64,000 bases of DNA, from the NCBI RefSeq assembly GCF_016107325.1, contig NZ_RCVT01000001.1, forward strand, positions 62,001 through 126,000. The letters run 5' to 3'. Source of the DNA: Sphingomonas sp. MA1305. Its GTDB lineage: Bacteria > Pseudomonadota > Alphaproteobacteria > Sphingomonadales > Sphingomonadaceae. Positions 1 to 7,729 of the stretch are shown here, in pieces. The position numbers were made by a program, and so were the translations under genes. The notes beneath the pieces are model-generated. The model made no database searches. It worked only from the letters and a program-made list of their open reading frames with translations, and was not told the origin of the DNA. The number at the start of each line of letters is the position of its first letter. The stretch's first letter is position 1.

Positions 1-1043
1 GGGACGCGCAGCAGCATCTCGCGCGGCGCGCGGTTGACGTCGACCGGGAAGCGGTCGCGGAACTTGAGCGCCCAGGCGAGCTTGGGATCGATGTCGAGCG
101 GCAGCATGCCCGTCGCATCGTCCGCCGCCGCGACCACCTCGTGCGGGGCATAATCGTAGAAGCGCATCAGCCAGTCGGACTGATAGAGGCGATGCTCGCG
201 CATCAGCGGCGGGCGCTGCAGCGGCAGCACGGCGCTGGCGTCGGGGATCGGGCTGAACGCCGAATAATAGACGCGGCGCAGGCCGAACCGGTCGTACAGC
301 GTCGAGGCGCGGGTGACGATCTCGCCGTCGGTGGCGGCGTCCGCCCCGACGATCATCTGGGTCGACTGGCCGGCAGGCGCGAAGCGGGGCGCGGACTTGT
401 ACTTGGACCGCGCGTCGCCCGAATCGGCGATGGCCGCCTTCACGTCCTTCATCGCGCCCTCGATGCGGGCGCCGTCCTTCTCGGGCGCGAGCCGCTTCAG
501 GCCGCTCGCGGTGGGCAGCTCGACATTGATCGAGACGCGATCGGCGTAGAGGCCAGCCTGATGGACCAGCTCGGGGTCGGCGTCGGGAATCGTCTTGAGG
601 TGGATGTAGCCGCGAAATTGATAATCTTCACGCAAAGAACGGGCGACTTCGACCAGTTGCTCCATCGTGTAGTTGGAGGAGCGAATGATGCCGGAGGACA
701 GGAACAGCCCCTCGATGTAATTTCGGCGGTAGAAAGAAAGAGTAAGGTTTACAACCTCTTGCGCGGTAAACCGGGCGCGGCGGACATTGCTGCTCTTGCG
801 GTTGATGCAATAATGGCAGTCGAACACGCAGCTGTTGGTCAGCAGGATCTTCAACAAGCTGATGCAGCGGCCGTCGGGCGCATAGGCATGGCAGATGCCC
901 ATACCCTCGGTCGAACCCAGGACTTTGCCGTCGCGACTGTCGCGCTTGGCAGTGCCGGACGAGGCGCATGACGCGTCATATTTGGCCGCGTCCGCGAGGA
1001 TCGCCAGCTTTTCGCGGGTATCGAGTTGCGCCATCCGTTCCAT
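1..1043 (-). CDS. Radical SAM protein, putative DNA modification/repair (3' end beyond window)
   Basis: The gene runs off the left edge, so only its N-terminal ~347 residues are visible. The radical SAM signature CVFDCHYC (CxxxCxxC) lies at about 812-833 and should hold the [4Fe-4S] cluster that cleaves SAM. The N-terminus (AILADAAKYDASCASSG) matches the family annotated as 'putative DNA modification/repair radical SAM protein', usually encoded next to a uracil-DNA-glycosylase-like protein; that partner would lie beyond the left edge. The exact reaction is not known for this family. Start choice is open: ATG at 1043 gives MERMAQLD, ATG at 1034 gives MAQLD, and neither has a strong Shine-Dalgarno sequence. 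A LexA-type box overlaps this point. Family confident, function inferred. Confidence 0.85.
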   Translation of the reverse strand, partial: MERMAQLDTREKLAILADAAKYDASCASSGTAKRDSRDGKVLGSTEGMGICHAYAPDGRCISLLKILLTNSCVFDCHYCINRKSSNVRRARFTAQEVVNLTLSFYRRNYIEGLFLSSGIIRSSNYTMEQLVEVARSLREDYQFRGYIHLKTIPDADPELVHQAGLYADRVSINVELPTASGLKRLAPEKDGARIEGAMKDVKAAIADSGDARSKYKSAPRFAPAGQSTQMIVGADAATDGEIVTRASTLYDRFGLRRVYYSAFSPIPDASAVLPLQRPPLMREHRLYQSDWLMRFYDYAPHEVVAAADDATGMLPLDIDPKLAWALKFRDRFPVDVNRAPREMLLRV

Positions 1044-1051
1044 GTACGTTC
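1037..1051 (-). promoter_or_regulatory. Candidate LexA (SOS) box at the radical SAM gene start
   Basis: The sequence is GTTC, seven bases, GTTC, which is the direct-repeat form of the alphaproteobacterial LexA box. It overlaps the upstream start codon (1041-1043) of the radical SAM gene and lies just upstream of the alternative start at 1034. An exact eight-base match is expected about twice by chance in this window on both strands, so the support comes from its position at the start of a gene of a predicted repair family. Confidence 0.5.
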
Positions 1052-1199
1052 CGCGATGCGCCGGAACAAGGGCTTAGATCAATGACCTCGGATTGGTTAT
1101 GATCTAGCCCCGATATGGTAGGTAAAATACAGCAAAAACCGTCACTTACGCCAATCCGCGATAAACATTTGGTGACCATGGCGTGGGTAGCGTGGCGCC

Positions 1200-1673
1200 A
1201 TGAACGGGCATCGACTGGTAGCACGGCTACGCGAACATCAGGCGGCGATCCTCGCCAACACCAACCGCGCGCGCCAAGCACTGGCGGAGGGCGTCCCCGA
1301 CGACGCGCTGCTCGCACGGCTGCGCTGGGAGATGGTGCGGCTGATGAGCGCCTACCAATATTTCAAGCACCGCGAAGTGTTCGATGTGCTGATCGCCGAC
1401 GGCAACAACAACGAGGCGCGGATCGCGCGGCGGCTGAAGGCGGAGTGCATCAGCCTGGGCGAGGAGGTCCGTCGCTTCGTGGCGGATCGCAGCGGAACGC
1501 AAAGCGCCTCGGCCCAGGCGCAGCGCGGGCAGATTTTGGCGTTCATCGACCGGATCTGGGAGCATATGGATTATGAGCGGCGCGCGGTGATCGCGATCCT
1601 CGATCCCGCCGACGGCGAGGCGGCGCACGTCATCCCGCCGCCGGCGGTCGAGGCTGCGCAGCGCGTCGGCTGA
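1200..1673 (+). CDS. Hypothetical alpha-helical protein, 157 aa
   Basis: I do not recognise a family with confidence. The 157-residue product is predicted to be nearly all helical, with amphipathic segments around residues 4-28, 35-55, 68-95 and 105-130, and no signal peptide or membrane segment. Length and helix pattern recall small four-helix-bundle (hemerythrin-like or DUF) proteins, but the metal-binding histidine pattern of hemerythrins is not evident. It is divergent from the radical SAM gene, sharing a 156-bp spacer. No strong ribosome-binding site precedes the ATG. Codon use matches its neighbours, so it is probably a real cytoplasmic protein of unknown role. Confidence 0.6.
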   Translation: MNGHRLVARLREHQAAILANTNRARQALAEGVPDDALLARLRWEMVRLMSAYQYFKHREVFDVLIADGNNNEARIARRLKAECISLGEEVRRFVADRSGTQSASAQAQRGQILAFIDRIWEHMDYERRAVIAILDPADGEAAHVIPPPAVEAAQRVG

Positions 1674-1785
1674 CCGTCTCGCCACATTTCGCGACGATTG
1701 CGTCGCCACTGACGCGGTTCGGCCATCCGCGTGCAACACCGGCCCGCCACAGCGAGGGCGCAGGGGATGCCACGGAGCCGAGACG

Positions 1786-1944
1786 ATGCCCGATACCTCC
1801 TATTTTTCGAGCCGCGCCCAGCAGGAAGCGATCCGGTCGATCCAGTCGACCCATCCGGTGGTGGCGGCGGTGCATCAGGAATTATGCCTGCTCTATATCG
1901 GACAGGCCCTAGCCCGGTTGACGCGACGGGCGTCGGCGGGCTGA
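1786..1944 (+). CDS. Small hypothetical protein, 52 aa
   Basis: This short gene starts MPDTSYFSSRAQQEA and ends LTRRASAG. A GGAG Shine-Dalgarno core lies 8 bases before the ATG. Its composition (a Ser/Tyr-rich start, then an amphipathic helix containing AVHQELCLLYIGQAL) looks like a natural soluble protein, unlike the proline/glycine-rich translation of the overlapping frame, and resembles small uncharacterised proteins I associate with sphingomonads. It may be an independent transcript; no partner gene is evident. Function unknown. Confidence 0.55.
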   Translation: MPDTSYFSSRAQQEAIRSIQSTHPVVAAVHQELCLLYIGQALARLTRRASAG

Positions 1945-2024
1945 GTTCGACCGGTCGCGAATCAGACGATCCAGGCGTAACGGCCGGTAACTGCCCAACC
2001 GCGGACGGCCCGCTTACGCCCAGT

Positions 2025-2034
2025 AGCGGACATT
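2025..2034 (+). repeat. Copy of the AGCGGACRTT intergenic motif
   Basis: AGCGGACATT stands between two small genes. Related copies lie at 2267-2278 (GAACGGACGTTC), 2731-2741 and 3313-3324. The sequence belongs to a dispersed intergenic repeat typical of sphingomonads. Confidence 0.4.
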
Positions 2035-2067
2035 GAGCGCCACATTGCGTTATGCCACTTTGCAGTG

Positions 2068-2268
2068 ATGTCGAGCCAGCTCCACCCGCGCCTGTTGGAC
2101 GAAGATGCTGCGTTCCGGGCGATGTGCGTCTACCTTGAAGCGTACTGGAAACGGGGTCTGCGCTCATCCGATGATATCGCGCAGCTTCTGATCATCCTGC
2201 ACGGCGACCCAGCTACTCCCGACGATTGGGCCAATGCCGTTGATCAAGTTGTCGACAAACGCCCATGA
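2068..2268 (+). CDS. Small hypothetical protein, 66 aa
   Basis: The product (SSQLHPRLLDEDAAFRAMCV...) is acidic, soluble and helical, with aromatic and acidic clusters (AFRAMCVYLEAYWKRG, SSDDIAQLL, DDWANAV) seen in small uncharacterised proteobacterial proteins. The start may be ATG 2068 or the GTG immediately upstream at 2065. It has no signal peptide or membrane segment. The flanking spacers carry repeat motifs, so the gene sits in a small accessory-looking patch. Function unknown; I infer it is real from its composition. Confidence 0.55.
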   Translation: MSSQLHPRLLDEDAAFRAMCVYLEAYWKRGLRSSDDIAQLLIILHGDPATPDDWANAVDQVVDKRP

Positions 2269-2369
2269 ACGGACGTTCCGCTGTTGCCCATCCCTAGACG
2301 TGCCAGCCATTTGCTGTCACGAAGTTATAGCCCTCACACTTCGTGTGGCGGCGGTAACGGAAAATTATT

Positions 2370-2567
2370 ATGACGGATGATCAATTAGAAATCGTCCGCT
2401 GGGCGCTCATCGTAAAGGAGTCTTTTATCATTGCGATAAGCCTATATTTGTGCGCCAAAGTCGACAACGCATACAAAGATGGCTTCAGTCAGAATTACGG
2501 GCGGGGCCTCATAGGTGTCGCTATGCTTTCGTGCATTGTTATCGTGTTCTGCCTTGGCATTCTTTGA
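2370..2567 (+). CDS. Small membrane protein, hypothetical, 65 aa
   Basis: The 65-residue product has two hydrophobic segments (about residues 10-29 and 45-64), joined by a short polar loop containing DNAYKDGFSQNYGRG, so it probably spans the inner membrane twice. The DNA here is clearly less GC-rich than the surroundings, which may indicate acquired sequence. The ribosome-binding site is weak. I do not recognise the family. It could be an orphan membrane peptide; no partner is adjacent. Confidence 0.45.
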   Translation: MTDDQLEIVRWALIVKESFIIAISLYLCAKVDNAYKDGFSQNYGRGLIGVAMLSCIVIVFCLGIL

Positions 2568-2730
2568 GTGGTGTCGGTTGCGGACAAGCGGCGACGCATT
2601 TTCAGCCATTATGATCGGTATCGTGACACCAACTTGCGCCACGTAGATTGATCCAGGGGGGTAACTAGTCCGGATAGGGACGTTCGCAAGAAGTTTGCTA
2701 TCAAACGCGGCTATTCCGCCCCCACCCAGA

Positions 2731-2741
2731 AGCGGACGTTC
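2731..2741 (+). repeat. Dispersed repeat copy, forward orientation
   Basis: AGCGGACGTTC lies in the 291-bp gap between the small membrane protein and the chagasin-like gene; I see no gene in that gap. It faces an inverted copy at 3313-3324, so the pair brackets the chagasin-like gene. Confidence 0.5.
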
Positions 2742-2858
2742 CACGAACGTCTGATATAGCGTTTTTCGGCCTGTTTATCGGCCGAGCGAACAGCGGCGCC
2801 ATTGCCACCAGCAAGTATGAAGCGCACGTCGAGCCCTTCAGTCATGGATGGAGGCATC

Positions 2859-3257
2859 ATGCTGCGCCTTACAAATTTGCTGGCCCTAGCGGCACTTCCC
2901 CTGATTGCCTGCCTGTCAGCCGCATCGGCTTTGCCTCAGTCAGCACCGCTTCGTTCAGGCGATGCAGGCAGGAAGATCGAGGTGAAAGTGGGTGAGCCTG
3001 TGCGGTTCGCGCTGCCCACTGACCTTAGCACCGGCTGCAACTGGCAGGTACGTTCGATCCCTGCTTTCACTGTCACCTCTCCCGCGACGGTGCGGCGTGA
3101 CAGCGGCAAGGGGCAGCGGGACGCGACATTTCTTACCGGGCAGTTCCGACAGTCCGGCAAATTCACCGTCGAGATCGCTAACGTGCCTATGGGCTATGGC
3201 GGAGGTAACGCTGTGACTACGCTCAAATACCACTTCGTCGTTCTGCAAGCGTCATAG
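2859..3257 (+). CDS. Chagasin-like (MEROPS I42) protease inhibitor, probable lipoprotein
   Basis: This 132-residue exported protein resembles the chagasin/I42 family of cysteine protease inhibitors: the region STGCNWQVR corresponds to the family's NPTTGYxW loop, and GGGNAVTTLKYHFVVL to its closing beta strand. The N-terminal segment MLRLTNLLALAALPLIAC is a signal peptide ending in an LIAC lipobox, so membrane anchoring at the cysteine is likely. I chose the ATG at 2859 because GGAGG precedes it and the signal peptide begins there; in-frame ATGs exist at 2802, 2817 and 2844. The target protease is unknown. It is flanked by inverted copies of a dispersed repeat and may be part of a mobile or shuffled segment. 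Confidence 0.65.
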   Translation: MLRLTNLLALAALPLIACLSAASALPQSAPLRSGDAGRKIEVKVGEPVRFALPTDLSTGCNWQVRSIPAFTVTSPATVRRDSGKGQRDATFLTGQFRQSGKFTVEIANVPMGYGGGNAVTTLKYHFVVLQAS

Positions 3258-3312
3258 CACGTGTGATCGGTGCGAAGTTAGGGCGTCGCGCCGGGGGCAG
3301 AGATCGAACTAC

Positions 3313-3324
3313 GAACGTCCGCTT
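3313..3324 (-). repeat. Dispersed sphingomonad intergenic repeat (NVRFPPK type), inverted copy
   Basis: GAACGTCCGCTT followed by CCCCCCAAAATCAGACATG is the form which, when translated, gives the peptide NVRFPPKSD; near-identical spurious peptides are widespread in sphingomonad genomes. Here it fills the 106-bp gap between the convergent chagasin-like and smc genes. Confidence 0.6.
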
Positions 3325-3363
3325 CCCCCCAAAATCAGACATGCTGCTTACGCCCTCGACCGG

Positions 3364-6300
3364 TCAGTGCGCGAGCAAGCCTTCCGCGCCGCCGAGATCG
3401 ACCGAGACGAGACGGCTGACGCCGCGTTCGACCATGGTGACGCCGAACAGGCGGTGCATGCGGCTCATCGTCACGGCATTGTGCGTGACGATCAGATAGC
3501 GTGTCCGGGTGTCGCGCGACATGCGGTCGAGCAGATCGCAGAACCGCTCGATATTGGCATCGTCGAGCGGCGCGTCGACCTCGTCGAGGACACAGATCGG
3601 GGCGGGGTTGGTCAGGAACAGCGCAAAGATCAACGCCACCGCGGTCAGCGCCTGTTCGCCGCCGGAGAGCAGGGTCAGCGACTGCAGCCTTTTGCCCGGC
3701 GGTTGCGCCATGATCTCCAGCCCCGCCTCGAGCGGGTCGTCCGAATCGACCAGTTCGAGATGCGCCTGGCCGCCGTCGAACAGCGTCGCGAACAGGCGGC
3801 GGAAATGGCCATCGACGGCGGTGAAGGCGGCGAGCAGGCGCTGCCGCCCTTCGCGGTTGAGGGTGCCGATCGAGCCACGCAGCCGGGCCACCGCCTGGCC
3901 GAGCTCGTCGCGTTCGGCGGCGGTGGCGCTTCCCGCCGCCTCGATCTCGGCCAGCTCGCGTTCGGCGATCAAATTGACCGGCCCGATCCGTTCGCGCTCC
4001 AGCGTCAGCCGCTCATGCGCCGCGCTCTCGTCGGCGGGGGCGCGGACGGTGTCGCTGGCGAAGCCGATCCGTTCGGGTAGGACGGGGGCGGGACATTCGA
4101 ACCGTTCGCCCGCCAGCCGCCCCATCTCGACCCGGCGCAGCTCCTGATTCTCCAGCCGAGCGGCGGCGCCGGCGCGATCCTCGCGCGCGGCGGCCAGCGC
4201 ATCCTGCGTGCGGCGGTGCGCACCCTCGGCCCGTCGCATCGCCTGTTCGGCGTCACGCTCGGCCGCGGCGAGCCGATCCGCCTCGCCACGCAGCATCGCA
4301 TGCCGCGCCTCGTCCGCGGCGATCGTCGCGTCCAACGACGCCGGGCGTTCGGCGACCGCATTTGCTTCCTCGACGAGCGCGGCATCGCGCTTGTCCATGT
4401 CGGTGATACGGCGCGCCGCCTCGCCGGCACGGGCGCGCCACCCGCGCAGTTCCGCCTGCACCGCGGCGAGCCGCTCGCGCTGCGCCTGGTTCAGGCGTTC
4501 GCGTGCGGTCCGCTCGGCGCGGGCCTGGGCGACCGCGGCGCGACAGCGATCCGCCGTCGCGGTCAGCGCCGCCACCGCCTGCGCACTGTCGCGGCCGTCG
4601 GGCAGGGCCGCCCGCGCGGCCCGCGCGGTGTCGAGTTCGGCATGCGCCTCCGCCTGCTCGCCGGCAATGCGGGCGGCGCGGGCATCGCAATCGGCCTGCT
4701 GACCGAGCAGCCGGTCGAGGGCGGTGGCGGCGCGGTCCTCGTCGCGCGTCGCCTCGCGCACGGCAGCGTCGGCGCGGCTCAGGGCGTCGCGCGCGCTGCG
4801 GGCGTGGCTGCGGGCCTGATCGATGCGCGCGGCGACGGTGGCGGCGGCAGCATCCGCGGCCGCCAGCGCCGCGGCGGCGGCGGGACGGGCGGCGGCGAGC
4901 GCGGCCAGCCGGTTGAGCCGCTCCAGCCGTTCCGCGGCGGCGCCGCTGCCCAACGCGACGAAGCCGTCCCAGCGGCGCAGCCGTCCGTCGCGCGTGACGA
5001 GCCGCTGCCCGACCGCGAGCGGACGACCGTCGTCCGCCTCGACCAGAAACACCTGCGCCAGCCGCCGAGCGAGCGCGGCGGGGGCACGGACATGATCGGC
5101 CAGCGGCAGCGCATCGCCGGGCGGGCCGGGATCGCCGGGCATGGCGGCAGCGCCGGGCCAGGCGGCGAGGGCGGTATCGAGATCGTCGCCGAGCGCCGCG
5201 GCGAGCGCGCGTTCGAAGCCGGCATCCGGCACGACATGGTCGAGCAGACGGTCGCGGCCGCTGCGTTGCGTCGCGCGGGTCAGCGCCGCGACCTCGCCGT
5301 CGAGCGCGGCGAGCTCCGCCCGCGCTGAGGCCCGATGGGTCTCGGCGCCGTCGCGGTCGGCGAGCGCGGCCCGTTCGGCGGCGTCGCCGGCGGCGATGTC
5401 CGCGCGCGCCGCCTCAGCGGCGGCGAGGGCGGCGGTGCGGCGGGCGGCGGCGGCATCGCGCGCCGCCTGCAACGGCTCCGACGTGCCGAGCGTCCGGCGC
5501 TGGGCGGCGAGCTGCGTGGCGTCGCGGATCGCGCGGTCGTGGCGTGCCTGTGCCGCGGCGAGCGCGGCCGCGGCGACGCGCACTTCCGCTGCCTCCGCCG
5601 CCTGTCGGCTGAGCCCCTGCGCCAGCGCGACCTCGGCGTCGCGAGCGGCGCGTTCCGCCTCGGCCAACAGCGCGTCGTGCGCCGGCAGATCGGCGGCCGC
5701 CTGGGCGATGTCGCGGTCGAGCGCCTTGGCCTCGTCGCCGAGCCTCGCCAGTGCTTCGGCGGCATCGGTGGCGAGCGTGCCCTCGCGGGTACGATCCTCG
5801 GCGATACGGCGGCGGGCGTCGGCGAGTTCGGTGACGCGCCGTGCCGCCGCGGCGCGCTCGGTGCGCAGCGCGGCCAACGCGTGGCCCGCCTCGCCGGCAA
5901 GATCGCGGGCGGCGAGGGCAGCGGCGCGGGCGGCGGCGAGTGTCGCGGCCGCCCCCGCCTGCGCGGCGGCGGCGGTCCGTTCCGCCTCGCCGGCGGCGGT
6001 GGCGCGCGCCTCCGCCGCCTGCGCCTCGCGGCGGCCGGCCTCGGCGGCGGCGGCGGCATCGCGCCAGCGGGCATAGATCATCCGCGCCTCGGCCAGGCGA
6101 ATTTGAGTGGAGAGCGTGCGATAGCGTTCCGCCTGACGCGCCTGGCGCCGCAATGCCGCGGCGCGGACGTCCTGTTCGGCGATCAGCTCGTCGAGGCGGA
6201 GCAGGTTCGCCTCGGTGGCGCGCAGTCGCGCCTCGGCATCCTTGCGGCGGACGTGCAGCCCGGCGATTCCCGCGGCATCCTCCAGCATCGCGCGCCGCTC

Positions 6301-6747
6301 GGCCGGCTTGGCGGCGATCACCGCGCTGATCCGGTTCTGGCTGACCAGGGCCGGGCTGTGCGCACCGGTGGCGGCATCGGCGAACAGCAGCGCGACGTCC
6401 TTGGCACGGACGTCGCGGCCGTCGATGCGATAGGCGCTGCCGGCGCCGCGCTCGATGCGGCGGACGATCTCGCGCTCCTCCCCGTCGGCGCCGTCGAGCA
6501 GGATCGACACTTCGGCGAAATCGCGCGGCGGGCGGGTCGCGGTGCCGGCGAAGATGACGTCGTCCATGCCGGCGCCGCGCAGCGAGCGGGCGCTGTTCTC
6601 GCCCATCGTCCAGCGCAGCGCCTCGAGCAGGTTGGACTTGCCGCAGCCGTTGGGCCCGACGACGCCAGTCAGCCCCGGTGCGATGACCAGATCGGCCGGG
6701 TCGACGAAGCTCTTGAAGCCAGTGAGGCGCAGACGCTTGATCTGCAT
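3364..6747 (-). CDS. smc: Chromosome segregation ATPase SMC
   Basis: This SMC protein (1127 aa) is a chromosome-organising ATPase that, with ScpA/ScpB, forms the bacterial condensin. Visible parts in order: N-terminal head with Walker A GPNGCGKSN (residues 31-39), a long coiled coil very rich in Ala/Arg/Glu, a hinge region around residues 500-610 (VVPDAGFERALAAALGDD), a second coiled coil, and a C-terminal head with ABC signature LLSGGEQAL and Walker B VLDEVDAPLDD. I place the start at ATG 6747 (MQIKRLRLTGFKSFVDP, the typical SMC N-terminus); an upstream in-frame ATG at 6834 would add 29 unrelated residues. It is preceded on the same strand by DsbA-like, DUF721 and (divergent) mutY genes. Strong call. 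Confidence 0.97.
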   Translation of the reverse strand: MQIKRLRLTGFKSFVDPADLVIAPGLTGVVGPNGCGKSNLLEALRWTMGENSARSLRGAGMDDVIFAGTATRPPRDFAEVSILLDGADGEEREIVRRIERGAGSAYRIDGRDVRAKDVALLFADAATGAHSPALVSQNRISAVIAAKPAERRAMLEDAAGIAGLHVRRKDAEARLRATEANLLRLDELIAEQDVRAAALRRQARQAERYRTLSTQIRLAEARMIYARWRDAAAAAEAGRREAQAAEARATAAGEAERTAAAAQAGAAATLAAARAAALAARDLAGEAGHALAALRTERAAAARRVTELADARRRIAEDRTREGTLATDAAEALARLGDEAKALDRDIAQAAADLPAHDALLAEAERAARDAEVALAQGLSRQAAEAAEVRVAAAALAAAQARHDRAIRDATQLAAQRRTLGTSEPLQAARDAAAARRTAALAAAEAARADIAAGDAAERAALADRDGAETHRASARAELAALDGEVAALTRATQRSGRDRLLDHVVPDAGFERALAAALGDDLDTALAAWPGAAAMPGDPGPPGDALPLADHVRAPAALARRLAQVFLVEADDGRPLAVGQRLVTRDGRLRRWDGFVALGSGAAAERLERLNRLAALAAARPAAAAALAAADAAAATVAARIDQARSHARSARDALSRADAAVREATRDEDRAATALDRLLGQQADCDARAARIAGEQAEAHAELDTARAARAALPDGRDSAQAVAALTATADRCRAAVAQARAERTARERLNQAQRERLAAVQAELRGWRARAGEAARRITDMDKRDAALVEEANAVAERPASLDATIAADEARHAMLRGEADRLAAAERDAEQAMRRAEGAHRRTQDALAAAREDRAGAAARLENQELRRVEMGRLAGERFECPAPVLPERIGFASDTVRAPADESAAHERLTLERERIGPVNLIAERELAEIEAAGSATAAERDELGQAVARLRGSIGTLNREGRQRLLAAFTAVDGHFRRLFATLFDGGQAHLELVDSDDPLEAGLEIMAQPPGKRLQSLTLLSGGEQALTAVALIFALFLTNPAPICVLDEVDAPLDDANIERFCDLLDRMSRDTRTRYLIVTHNAVTMSRMHRLFGVTMVERGVSRLVSVDLGGAEGLLAH

Positions 6748-6845
6748 GTCAGGGAAGGCGGGGCGACATGGCGGACGCACCGGGTGTAGTCGCGCGGGAC
6801 GCGAGAATCCATCCGTCGCGGCGGGGGAGGGCAAGCGGCGCCTCG

Positions 6846-6884
6846 GGCGCTACCCCTCCCCCGTTGGCGAGGGAGGGGAGCGCC
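6846..6884. repeat. GC-rich palindromic element between dsbA-like gene and smc
   Basis: GGCGCT(A)CCCCTCCC and GGGAGGGGAGCGCC pair in a 14-bp stem with one bulged A and a 10-base loop (6861-6870). There is no U tract. It occupies the 217-bp gap upstream of smc and resembles the extragenic palindromes with CCCCTCCC/GGGAGGGG arms common in sphingomonads; a similar hairpin lies at 63438-63460. It might act as a partial terminator or RNA stabiliser. Confidence 0.6.
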
Positions 6885-6964
6885 GCATAGCGGCGGTGTT
6901 CAGGCGCCGCGGCGTGCGGCCGCTTCCCCGCCCGCCTGCGACCCCGTCCGGGGCGGGCGGCGTT

Positions 6965-7711
6965 TTACGCGCCGGCGGCCTTGAGCAGCGGCTCGAGCTG
7001 GCCCCAGGTGATCGCGTCGACCTTCTTGCCGTTGAGGATCAGCGTCGGCGTGCCGGTGACCGTGCCGTCGGCGCTCTTGTCCTGGGTCTGCTTGGTCCAG
7101 CGGTCGATCTGGCCCTGGTCGGCGAGGCACTGGCGCGCCTTGGCCTCCGGAATGCCGCGCTGCTTGACGAAGTCGATCAGGCCCATCGTCTCGGCCATCA
7201 GGCGGAAGGCGTCGACCGGCTTGGCGGCCTGGATCTGCTGCTGCACCGCCGGCGGCGCGGCCTGAATCTTGTCGAGAAACGACTGCTGGTTGGCGTACAT
7301 CTGCTCGAGCAGCGGGAAGAACGCCGCCTTGTCGACGCAATTGCCGAGCAAGGTCGGCGGCACGTCGAGCGCGCCGTGGACCAGGAATTCGCGGAATTCG
7401 AAGCTGACCTTGCCCGAATCGACATAATTGCTGGTCAGCGGCTGATAGCCCTCACGCGCCAGCGCGCCGCAGGTCGGGCACAGGCGCGAGCCGTATTCGA
7501 CCAGCTTGATGGGCGCGGCGGGATTGCCCATCACATAGCCTTCCTTGGTCTGCGACACCGTGTCCGTCCAATGCTGGCCGGCGGGCGCGCTGACCGCGGC
7601 GACCGGCGAGGCGGGGGCGGCGGGCGTGCCAGAGGTCGTGTCGCTCTTCGAACAGGCGACCAGCGCCAGCGGTGCGAGCAGGAAGGCGAGGGCCTTGGTG
7701 GCGAGATTCAT
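6965..7711 (-). CDS. DsbA-family thioredoxin-fold lipoprotein
   Basis: A 248-residue exported thiol oxidoreductase of the DsbA/thioredoxin_4 type. It begins with a signal peptide ending in LVAC, a lipobox, so it is likely an outer- or inner-membrane lipoprotein. An Ala/Pro-rich linker (residues ~25-45) leads to the fold, with redox motif CPTC in EYGSRLCPTCGAL (about residues 77-83) and the cis-Pro loop TGTPTLILNG near the C-terminus. Helical insertion carries further Cys residues. It follows the next DsbA-like gene by 18 bp and is its paralogue (shared GNPAAPIKLVEYGS, WGQLEPLL), suggesting a duplication. Likely role: disulfide formation or isomerisation in envelope proteins. Confidence 0.85.
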   Translation of the reverse strand: MNLATKALAFLLAPLALVACSKSDTTSGTPAAPASPVAAVSAPAGQHWTDTVSQTKEGYVMGNPAAPIKLVEYGSRLCPTCGALAREGYQPLTSNYVDSGKVSFEFREFLVHGALDVPPTLLGNCVDKAAFFPLLEQMYANQQSFLDKIQAAPPAVQQQIQAAKPVDAFRLMAETMGLIDFVKQRGIPEAKARQCLADQGQIDRWTKQTQDKSADGTVTGTPTLILNGKKVDAITWGQLEPLLKAAGA

Positions 7712-7729
7712 CGATACGCTCCGGTTGCT

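Noticed and set aside
1731..2036. 101-codon plus-strand frame rich in Pro/Gly/Asp
   Set aside because: Low-complexity and unnatural composition; the overlapping 52-residue frame at 1786-1944 has a ribosome-binding site and a protein-like sequence.
3367..6789. Long plus-strand frames opposite smc (for example 4216-5328 and 5335-6789)
   Set aside because: They are Arg/Gly/Ala-rich mirror frames of a high-GC coiled-coil gene and show no recognisable domain.
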